Below are positions 55,810-64,000 of a stretch of 64,000 nucleotides of DNA, one piece after another. Both the position numbers and the translations under genes were made by a program. The stretch covers positions 43,519,828 to 43,583,827 of the forward strand of contig NC_052350.1 in NCBI RefSeq assembly GCF_009727055.1, read 5' to 3'. The notes under the pieces were generated by a model that did no database searches, was not told the origin of the DNA, and saw only the letters and a program-made list of their open reading frames with translations. Position 1 is the stretch's first letter; each line of letters opens with the position of its first letter. The DNA is from Benincasa hispida (lineage: Eukaryota; Streptophyta; Magnoliopsida; Cucurbitales; Cucurbitaceae).

Positions 55810-57335
55810 TGGCTTTTTGTCCGTTAATCTCAAATTAATTAATTAATGTTTTGATGATAACAAACCTGATTTTGTTTACTAATAGTTTTATTATTTTGAA
55901 TAGTTCATAGTGTAGAGCTCCGAACAACGATTCTGACTCGTCTTGAATCACCCGAATCAGAGTTCAGATGAAAAAGATATAGCAAAAAGAAACGTAACAG
56001 AAATTTTTTTGAGATGGTGACATGGCGAATTAATCATCAAAATTGACCAACTAGATATTGCCACTTGAACTATAGGGTAGGTGACACATGGGGCTTTAAA
56101 TTTGCAAATGATAGATTTTAGTTTTTATTGAACGGAAAGAGAATTAAAAGAAATTGATTTTGTTGAATTAAGAAAAGGAAAAGAAAATTGAATTTTAAAA
56201 AATGAATTTAATATTATTTTATGTTTGTGTCTAACGACTAGCTTTTTACACATAGTATGTTTTTATTTTTGGATTGACTTTAAAGGAAATGAATTTAAAA
56301 AGAAAATGAATTAAAAGAAAAATGAATTTAATATTATTTTATGTTTGTGTCTAACGACTAGCTTTTGATAAATGATGAGCTTTTTTTTTGGGTTTTAAAA
56401 GAAATTATTTTAAAAGATATATATTATTATATTATTTTTTTGTTTGTGTCTAACGGTTAGTTGAGTTTAAATCTCCATTAATTAATTTAACTTTTTTAAC
56501 AATCCAATGACCCAAATTAAAATCCTCTTTTTACCTCACTCCCCTCTCTTTTTATACTTCCTCTTCTCAAAATTATTTCAACTTTTCACATTTTACAATC
56601 CTTTAAAAAAATTAGGAAAAAGGCCACCATTGTTACTCCCTCTACAAGTCTCCAATTTTCTTTTTTTCATCTTATTCTCGAGAGAAATTTCTATTATATT
56701 GTGAGGATTAAAGTGTGTGAGTTCAAACTTGTATATCCATTCTTTTTAGAAAGTTTTATTGTGTGATTTAAATTTTTAAAAATATTGTGACGCTTGGATC
56801 CTAACCCATGGAAAGGATCGAGTTTGCTCTTGAACCCATAAAAGGAGCAAGGTAGCGATTCGACTCTCATCCGTGGAAAAAGTCACGATATGTATAATAA
56901 ACAGTAAAAGGAACAAGGTAGCAGTTCAACTCTCATCCGTGGAAAAAGTCACGATATGTATAATAAACAGTAAAAGGAACAAGGTAGCAGTTCAACTCTC
57001 ATCCGTGGAAAAAGTCAAAGGAGTTTTTTTAACCAAAAATCCAAGAGGCGTTAGAGAAAGTGGATGCAGGTTGAGTTTGACCAAACCACTATAAAAATTA
57101 CGGTGTCTTCTCCTCTAACTCTTTACTAATTTTTTTGCATTTAATTTTAATTTCATAATTTTGTTAGCTGAGATTGATTGAGTATATTCTTATATAATTT
57201 TTATGAATCTTATTATTTAGCATAAATTAGAGTTTTCATTAATTTAATTTTATTTAATTAAATCAAATTGAGCATACTTTAAGAAAAAGTTTAATTAAAC
57301 CCTATTCACCTCCCTAGGGTTGCCCTACCGGTCCA
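55810..57335 (+). repeat. 3' LTR of SIRE element (1526 bp)
   Basis: TGGCTTTTTGTCCG..ctaccggtCCA, collinear with the 5' LTR. It has two features absent from or unresolved in the 5' copy: a tandem duplication including atgaatttaatattattttatg..ctaacgactagctttt (56200-56365), and a 66-bp unit present two and a half times at 56860-57025. Confidence 0.9.
56860..57025 (+). repeat. 66-bp tandem repeat in SIRE 3' LTR
   Basis: Units contain gactctcatccgtggaaaaag, tcacgatatgtataataaac and agtaaaaggaacaaggtagc with a 66-bp period (for example gtcacg at 56882 and 56948). Because 66 is divisible by three, an open frame crosses it with a 22-residue repeat. The 5' LTR has a single, differing version at about 39360-39400. 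Confidence 0.9.
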
Positions 57336-57639
57336 CTGATTATTCACGTGGAGACAAATAAACGAGGGTGTTCTATACAAAGAGTTTGCATAAGACCACC
57401 GGACCACGAAATGACTAGTCTCACTATATAACACCGTTGTTAGAAAAGACTAACATTTCACCAAGATGACCATAAGTGACTTGACCTGAATCCTGAGTGA
57501 GTTGTGAACTGCCTTTGAAGGCGGTCCTTTGATCTACATAGATGAGAGTGGCCAGTTTAGCTGACTCAATATGCCTACCATGTGAAACTCGGATCTCAAT
57601 TTCCCTACTTAAGCAGGTAATAAGGGAATTAACTAAGTG
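57336..57639 (+). mobile_element. LTR family A copy 2 (A2), third piece
   Basis: ctgattattcacgtggagac..cgagggtgttctatacaaagagtttgcataagacc continues exactly where A2 stopped at 36525, compared with A1 20425 onward. It runs to about 57639, where Tekay-like sequence begins. Confidence 0.85.
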
Positions 57640-58127
57640 CAAGTTAAAACCTATTTTGAAGAGAAGGAAAATTTCTAAGTGTTGAAGAGATTTTTCTTTG
57701 AGTAGTTTTGAGTTAAGTTTTAACTAGTGAAAATTTGGCTAAGTGTAAAGTCAAAAGAAATCATGCGTTTGGTGTTAGGAAACATTAACGCATGAGATGA
57801 GGCTAAGTTTGTAGACATTAAATGGAGTTAAGCATTAAAGCCAAGGGCAACCATGTGTGGAGCTCGTGAGGTTTAGACGAATGTTGGCCGAAGCGTTGGC
57901 AAGAGGCATTGCCCAAACGTTGCTCATGCGCTGAGGCTGTGTGAGCAAGAGCGAGAGAGCTAGACATTGAGTGCAAGGCACTAGGCGAACGATCATGTAG
58001 CTACAAGCGGCGTTAAATGATGCGCTAGATGATAACACTACACGAAAGGCGATAACACTACATGATCAGTACAAACACTAGACGATAGCGATAAACGATG
58101 AGCTTGGGCGCTAGACGATAAGCGTAT
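57640..58127 (+). mobile_element. Third Tekay-like LTR, first piece
   Basis: Begins tgcaagttaaaacctattttgaag, with gaaggaaaatttctaagtgttg paralleling gaggaaaatttcccaagtgttagg in the 33906 LTR. It ends in gcgctagacgataagcg-type units. It is interrupted at 58128 by a family B element, and the same unit type resumes at about 63190. Confidence 0.55.
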
Positions 58128-59992
58128 TGTTGGATTGTATCAGCAAGTAGCGAAAGCAAGAATGATCAATAAGCACTCTAATTTATTAATTTTGGCAGAA
58201 ACTAAAGCATGCTCTTGTAGAACAAGTAGGTTTCAAGTCGTACCTTTGTAGAACTTCTTCAAAGCTCGATTCCAACTGCAGATTTCTCCAAAACTTTGAT
58301 GTAGACCACCCCAAGATCTTTCTTACTATTCTCTTGGTGCTCTAGATTGAGTTGTGGGACTCAAAATAAGCTTGAATGAAGGGAATTCAGAGAAGAGCTC
58401 ACAATAGCAACCCATTTGAAGAACACCCTCTTCAACCTGAATTTTTTCAGCACAAATTCTTTAGATTGATTGCCCCAAATTCACTCCAATCTTTTCAATA
58501 TATTGCTGATAATCATGCAAAGAAGATGGCTGCATGAAGTGCATCTCATACTTGGAGTAATTGAAGCCTAAAGATGGTGGGTTATGGGTGAGCAACTTGA
58601 AGATGATAATGGAAAAATCGAAAATCTATTATTTGTGTTTTTCCATCCTTTTTCAACCTTTTCAAATTGATTTCAAAAATCAATTTGTTTTGTAAAATTG
58701 AAGATATTATTAATTTTACAAAATTAATTTCATAAATTAGTCTTTCTAATAAAATTAATAAATAATTATTTAAACAATTTAAATAATACTAATTAATTTA
58801 ATATCAAATATTAAATTAATTTTATACAAATCCACCTTCGTATATCATATTTAAATATTAATTCTCCAATTCTGTTTAATTTCTTAAAATTAAACGTGTA
58901 ATTATATCTCATATAATTACTAATTCCTTTAATTCTAATTTGAACGTTTTAAATTAACTTATCACACTATTCTAAAGCTAATCCATTTACAAGCTAGTAG
59001 GGAGACCTCGAGGACCTACATATTATAGGCTCCAACGATTCGAGATTAATTGGCTAAACTCATTAGACCGAATTAACCCCCATTCGTTAACTAATGGGTC
59101 ACTCTACTAAAGCCCATAGCTGAACTCCCCTCACTATAGATATATTATGTCCACTCGATATAACCATGATTAGTAAGTTAACCCTTCACAGGTTGTTCGT
59201 AATAATGGTTGGGTCAAATCTCTATTTTACCCCCGAGATTACCTCTTATTTCTTAAGTCCCACTGATCCTTAATGAACAATTGATTTGTGATCCAATCAA
59301 CAAATCGAGTATCTCTCGGGCCAATGAGAGGGTGGGGCCCTTTGTTCAAGATCTAGAATCAACACTTAAGGGAACAACCTCTCTACTATCCCTAACAGCG
59401 GGTAGGAGTGAATTCCATCTTGCACCCTATGTCCCCAGCTATCTATCCGGTCTTACCCTTGAAATGGGAATCTATTGAGCAGGAGTTGTTGAGCCAACCC
59501 TCACCTATGCAAATCTAAGGATAATCCCGAATAAACAGGAGTTCATAGTTAGCTTAGGATTAAGGTCAAGTTACCTAGCAGTAAACAGCGTTATAAAGTA
59601 AGAGTGATTTATTTCGTGGCCCGATCTAGTACAAATCCTTTTGCACAGAGCGCCCCCACTCCTCATGTCATAACATGTACGAATTAAGATCACATCATTT
59701 GTAGCACTTTACAACTCTTTGTAATAACTACAGAGTAGGCCACATCCAATAGTGTTACCAGAATAAGGCACCCAACCTTATTCATATACTATATAGATCA
59801 TTTTTACTATTTACTCGAACCTGATCCACTTTTATGTCTCCTCATAAAGTTCAAGTACTCATGCAATAGTCAAGGACTTTTAGGTTTATTGGATTTCTAA
59901 TAAGTAAAACATCTATTCAATAATAACTTATTGAATTTTCAAAATAAGTTTTATTATTTACAAACCACGAGTTTTAGAACATAAAACCCAAC
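58128..59992 (-). repeat. Family B LTR copy 3 (B3), 3' LTR of a minus-strand Copia element
   Basis: Plus strand TGTTGGATTGTATCAGC..aaaacCCAACA, very similar to B2. On its right (minus-strand upstream) lies a purine-rich CAAGTGTGAGTT directly adjoining the LTR start, then 3' internal sequence and gag. So family B LTRs belong to this Copia family. Confidence 0.85.
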
Positions 59993-60639
59993 AAACTCAC
60001 ACTTGAACTAAAACTCCAGTGGTAACTTACATATCCAATATATAAGACTGGGTTTCTTATTTTTATAGAGAAATATAATAAATTAGGGCATCCCATACCC
60101 ACAGTTTACCATTCGGTATCCCAACCCGATATTTCTCTCACTTTCCCTAGGTTATTTAACTGGTATCCCTAGTCTGACTAGGTGTTTTTCAAACACCTTA
60201 GCCGAGAGAATCATTATAAACATGTTAGTGTACAATAAGTTTTTAATTAAACTATATGGAGAATGCATCTTATTCTAAAAAATGACCAGGAAGTCATACT
60301 TTCCTCCCACTACATTGAAGTACTCTTAACTCTTTGAGTAAGACGCATCTGACCTGTCTTAACAACTCTTGTTAACAGTTAGATCTAGAAATCTTTAAAC
60401 TTTTTATACTTTGATGTAATCAATTTCTAGTCGTTTTAAATATATGAATATTTGCATATGGCTTTTAACAGTTTGATTCTTAATAAAAGTTGCTATGAGA
60501 TAGAACAAACATAATTTCTGAAAACGAACATTTCATTTACAACAAAAATACATACATTTTGTTCTTTACAAGATAACAAAAACAGGTAACATTATCATCA
60601 AGCAGCAACATCTCCCATTGGTTAAGCTAAGCAAGCGGT
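59993..60639 (-). other. 3' internal region of the family B Copia element
   Basis: Non-coding sequence between the gag fragment and the LTR. Protease, integrase and reverse transcriptase are missing, so there is a large internal deletion or a non-autonomous design. Contains tggcatccct/ctagtctgactaggtg phrases near 60160-60185. Confidence 0.5.
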
Positions 60640-60647
60640 CCTCAGAA

Positions 60648-61190
60648 CTAGTTTGCCTGTTTAGCTTTCTCTGATTTCTTCTCAGCAAGGTACTGAGGGC
60701 AGTTTCTCTTCCAGTGCCCTTCTTCGTTACAGTGGAAACATTTTCCTTTGTCTGCAGCGTTCTTCTTGCCTTTCTTTCTAGCGAGTTTCTTCTTTACTTT
60801 TCCTTTTCCCTTCTTGACGGGAATACTCTTACTCTGTGAAGAGGAAACAATATCAGGCTTGGAGGACGTTCCTCTCTTTTCAACAGCAGTAACATTTACT
60901 TCTGATTCCAGACTTTTATTTCTCAACATAGTTCGGTAAGCCTGTAGCTCATCAGTAGAGTAGTCAAACTATATTCAATTTTATTCATAAGTGCATTCGT
61001 GCAGAATTGCAGAAAACTCATCGGAAGAGATTCTAGAATAAAATTGACTTGACTTCTCTCGTCAACAACATCATCGTTTTCTTTCGCCATATTAAAGTGG
61101 ACCATCATGTCCAGGACATGTTCACAAACAGAGGCCCCTTCTTTCATGCAGTTGTTGTAAACGTACTTTATGGCATCATGCCTTAGGGTG
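60648..61190 (-). pseudogene. Copia gag C-terminal part with intact zinc knuckle
   Basis: The minus strand from 61190 reads RHDAIKYVYNNCMKEGASV, then EHVLDMMVHFNMAKENDD, QVNFILESLPMSFLQF, and after a frame shift near 60940 a lysine-rich stretch (KKGKGKVKKKLARKKGKK) and CFHCNEEGHWKRNCPQY. The CCHC knuckle is complete. The protein then stops after KAKQAN at 60648, with no protease following. Confidence 0.9.
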
Positions 61191-61205
61191 AAGGACGATT
61201 GTCTA

Positions 61206-62943
61206 TGTCGGGGATGATGCCCTAAAGTCTCGTATCTTGTAGTTTGTAAACAATTTGTATGAACGCTTGTGATGTATAATATATGCTATTTACTTCATTC
61301 TTGTTTTTGCTCACATTGGATGTTTTATTTGCTTTACCTTAAACCAATAAACTAAATCCTTGGTTATCTTTATGTAACTTAAGCATGTATGTGGTGACAT
61401 ACAAGTGGATCATGTCTTAAGTGATAACCAAAATGGTCTGTAGTATATGGATATAGAAGAAACCTTTATCTCTGTAACGCTAAGGATGCGGCCCGCTTGT
61501 GTAATAGTTATTAAGTACTGCCAATAGATGGCTGATCCTGATCTATTCGTGTAGGGACATGTGAGCGGGGGCGTCCTATACAATGAGTTTGTATAATACC
61601 TGACCACGAAGTTAACGTCTCGTTATATATACGGCTGTCATGACAGAGACTTCATTTCATAGACCATAGGAACATGACTCTCAATCCTAAGTGATGTTGG
61701 AACTTTTGCCATTAAGGGCAGTCCTTGTGTTTGCATGTGTAATTGGCCAGTCGCCGACTATAACTACCACTTTGAGGATTTGTCTGATTTTGGATTGGGA
61801 CACTCAGCTAACACAAATAGAATTCACTCCTTCCTGAAGGCAGGGATAAGTAGATAGATAGCTCCCTTAAGGGCTGATCCAAGGGCTTAAATGATGTAGT
61901 GCCACACATTTTCTCATGGCTCGAGAGGTGTTCACACATAGTTGGACTATGTTGTATTGTTCGTTAGAGGTATCGGTGGTACTTAAGGAGTGAGATGTAA
62001 CTACAGGGTAAAATGGTAAATTAGCTCAACTGTACTTACAAGCACCTATGAAGGGTTATTGTACTCATGATTGGTTATATCCGATGGACACAGAAATATA
62101 TGTGGCAAAGAAAGTTCAACTATCGGTCTTTAGTTGAATGCCTGACAGTTAACGATGGTGGATCTCGTGGCTAAAGAGTTTAGTCAGCTATTCGCGTATC
62201 ATTGGAGCTTCGAGCCATAGGTCCACAAGATCCCTTTGGTAGCTTGGATACAAGTTGAGAATTAGTTTTTGGGTTAGTTTGAAATGTTCAAATTGACAAG
62301 AAGAAGTTCGATTATATATGATATAATTGAACTGGTTAATTATATATGATATGATTGACTAAATGTATGAGATACATTAATTTGGAGGAAATTGAATATA
62401 AATATGATTTATATCAAGTCGAGTCTAACTAAAAGATCGTATAGACGATCGCTTTGCTTTTCCTACACGATCGTGTAACTTGACCAAACGATCAAGCACC
62501 CCAACTATACGATAGTCTTTCACTTCTCCCACTTGCTTGATCTTTTGTACACGATAGTATTTCCTCCTCACCTCTACCAAATCCGAACAAAGCCCATCCT
62601 TTGGATTCTCACTTCGAGAATACTGAGGGCTCCGAGTGGTGGTGTCGTCCTCGTTTCCTAGTGTTTGTGTGAAACCGTTCGTGGTAGACGATGGGAGAGT
62701 TACATGATTGCCTGAAGTTCTAGAGAGAGGTGTTTGTTTGCGGAGAGAGCGAGATTTTAAGTAAAGAAAGTCTTCAACTGGTATGTTCTCTCGGTCTCTT
62801 GTTTATTCATCCTTTAAGCACGCCAGTAATTTAGTGTTGTTATTGCATATCTGTATGTTTGAATGTATATGTGAAAATTTTATCACAATGAATTGAAAAG
62901 ATCTGCTTCTACTCATAGGTACTCTTGTATAAGAGTTCCTTCA
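61206..62943 (+). mobile_element. LTR family A copy 3 (A3) inserted in gag
   Basis: TGTCGGGGATGATGCCC..agttccttCA, collinear with A1 and A2 (gcatgtatgtggtgacatacaagtggatcatg, aatggtctgtagtatatgg, gcgggggcgtcctata). It splits the minus-strand gag between MF(G) and the RHDAIKY region. A variable part at 62430-62560 has acgatcg words like A1. No coding region. The right end is approximate. Confidence 0.8.
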
Positions 62944-63110
62944 CAAACATCCCTCATAGAGATTCCAAGTATAGTATTCAAATTTGATTTCCAGGTTACA
63001 TAATTATCCCTGATCAGTTTATCTGACGCCAACAATTGTATTATCGAACTCGTCATTCTGAAATTATAAATAAATTCTATAAGTGAATTTCTTTTAAGTC
63101 CAATCAAGTT
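62944..63110 (-). pseudogene. Copia gag N-terminal part
   Basis: The minus strand from about 63056 reads MTSSIIQLLASDKLIRDNYV then TWKSNLNTIL, the standard start of this Copia gag type. It then jumps to a GMF-type phrase near 62950 that normally lies much later, so an internal deletion precedes the A3 junction. Confidence 0.85.
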
Positions 63111-63189
63111 TTAGCAAAGTACTAATAATGTACCCATAACCATTATTTATTTACAACGATACTACAACAAGACATTGTTGACTAAATAC
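63111..63189 (-). other. 5' leader of the family B element; its 5' LTR is missing
   Basis: About 80 bases upstream of the gag start run directly into Tekay-like sequence. No family B LTR or primer-binding site is present, so this end was lost by deletion. Confidence 0.5.
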
Positions 63190-64000
63190 TATCTCCAGAC
63201 GATACGTTGGGTGCAGGCGCTGGGCGATAGACGCAAGCGCTACACAATAGGCAAAGCGCTAGACGATGGGCATTGTGCAATAGACGCAGATGCTAGACAA
63301 TAGTGCTACACGATAAGCGGACGCGTTAGACAATGACCGTGATGCATTACATGATAGGTGTCAGTGTTACACGATGAGCAATAGCGAGAGCTACACAATA
63401 GGCATAGGAGCTATGCGATAGGCTATGCATTAGATGATGAGCGACAACGAGATTATTAACAGCGAGAGATATGCGATAGCGAGATCGTTGGCAGTGAGAG
63501 ATCACTAAATGATGGAGCTATGTGATGGGGCGTAGGTGCTATACGATGGGCACATGCGCTAGACGATTGGCAACAGTGAGAGGGTTGGATAATGAACGAC
63601 AGCAAGAGAGCTGGATGTTAAGCGACAGCGAGAGATTAACTAAATGATGGAGCTATGTGATGAAGTGCAAAAGCTACATAATGGACTAGGCGATGGGTCA
63701 AGTATTTATGTGGTGTTGAGGCTTGCATTACGAAATGCTGATGAATTCACCCAGATAAGTGGCTGAACCGAGAGGAGGTTGAGCTTGAGTTAGTTGGAGG
63801 TGGACAAATAGAGTTTCATGTAAGGAAGACTTATGCATGAGGAAGGTAATTCAAACTTCATGCAAGAAGGTGAGTGGGATGGAAGTAGACGAATGGCATG
63901 GAAGTAGGTGGTGGTAAAGCTTGGTGCAAACACTCCAAAAGTTGCTAAAGTAGGAGGTGTCTTGCATTAAAAGCTTTAAGAAATGAGAAGGATCAATTCT
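63190..64000 (+). mobile_element. Third Tekay-like LTR, second piece, with 'gcgctagacgatgggc' units
   Basis: From 63190 to about 63700 it consists of degenerate 15-20 base units of the type gcgctagacgatgggc / tgctacacgataagcg / agcgagagctac. It then has non-repetitive sequence up to the window edge. The unit matches 58000-58127. Overall GC is higher than its surroundings. Confidence 0.55.

Larger units (their letters stand above)
36526..57335 (+). mobile_element. SIRE/Maximus-type Copia retrotransposon, heavily interrupted
   Basis: It has two LTRs (36526-39729 with an insertion, and 55810-57335), a primer-binding site after the first, then gag, protease, integrase, reverse transcriptase and RNase H in Copia order on the plus strand, and a purine tract (aaaaaaggggag) before the second LTR. 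The large gag with several zinc knuckles and the long LTRs fit the SIRE lineage. It interrupts family A LTR A2. A clean 5-bp duplication was not seen (left tcttt, right ctgat). It contains three family B insertions. All proteins are broken. Confidence 0.85.

Noticed and set aside
56873..57094. 73-codon frame with a 22-residue repeat
   Set aside because: It arises from the 66-bp LTR tandem duplication and has no start context or relative. Kept only as a repeat observation.
36526..57335. Possibility of an endogenous plant virus (pararetrovirus) in the 36-57 kb block
   Set aside because: Domain order (protease, integrase, reverse transcriptase, RNase H), LTRs and primer sites are those of Copia retrotransposons. 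No movement or coat protein signature was seen.
59281..59478. Plus-strand frame within B3 (and similar ones in other LTRs)
   Set aside because: These are LTR sequences with no coding role. Equivalent positions in sister LTRs are not open.
1..64000. tRNA, rRNA or other structured RNA genes
   Set aside because: I scanned for tRNA A/B-box-like arms and rRNA words and saw no convincing candidate. tRNA-complementary motifs found are primer-binding sites only.

Overview
This is nuclear DNA from a flowering plant. It is strongly AT-rich, with one intron-containing plant transcription factor gene and more than 50 kb of transposon-derived sequence. From memory, the repeat families (long Copia LTRs beginning TGTTGGG, gatagact-type minisatellites, TIR elements carrying a plant-mobile-domain gene) suggest Cucurbitaceae. 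That placement is inference; no database search was possible.

Layout. Positions 1-3500 are AT-rich intergenic DNA with MITE-like and foldback repeats. Positions 3852-6047 (minus strand) hold the only convincing cellular gene, a six-exon bHLH122/FBH-type transcription factor of about 436 residues. It has a probable intron in its 5' leader and a G-box region near 7.07 kb. Positions 7245-10775 are a degraded DNA transposon with long imperfect terminal inverted repeats around a broken plant-mobile-domain gene. Positions 10.8-20 kb are AT-rich with small repeat elements and no supportable gene. A solo-type LTR of family A lies at 20129-22176. It is followed by a decayed minus-strand Copia element (22749-25909) whose two ends carry different LTRs, and by a possible Mu-like transposase remnant. 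From 29.7 to 33.6 kb there is a gatag-type minisatellite region interrupted by a PIF/Harbinger-like element, which itself contains an LTR-like insertion.

From 33.6 kb to the right edge the window is one nested stack of retroelements. A second family A LTR (A2) is interrupted by a 2.5 kb Tekay-like solo LTR and then by a 20.8 kb SIRE-type Copia element (36526-57335). The SIRE 5' LTR contains a solo LTR of family B. Its gag contains another family B LTR, which holds an 8.4 kb minus-strand Copia element (43311-51698), which in turn holds another Tekay-like solo LTR (45075-47667). That makes five levels. Exact 5-bp target-site duplications can be read for five of these insertions. After the SIRE element, A2 resumes and is then broken by a third Tekay-like LTR. 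That LTR is interrupted by a minus-strand family B Copia element, whose gag is interrupted by family A copy A3.

All retroelement coding regions seen carry stops, frameshifts or deletions, so none looks autonomous. I see no virus, toxin, CRISPR array, rRNA or tRNA gene, and no clearly novel biological system. The points most worth checking are the nested stack, the chimeric Copia element with mismatched LTRs, an organelle-like patch inside the nested Copia element, and LTR-internal tandem expansions, one of which coincides with an N gap.
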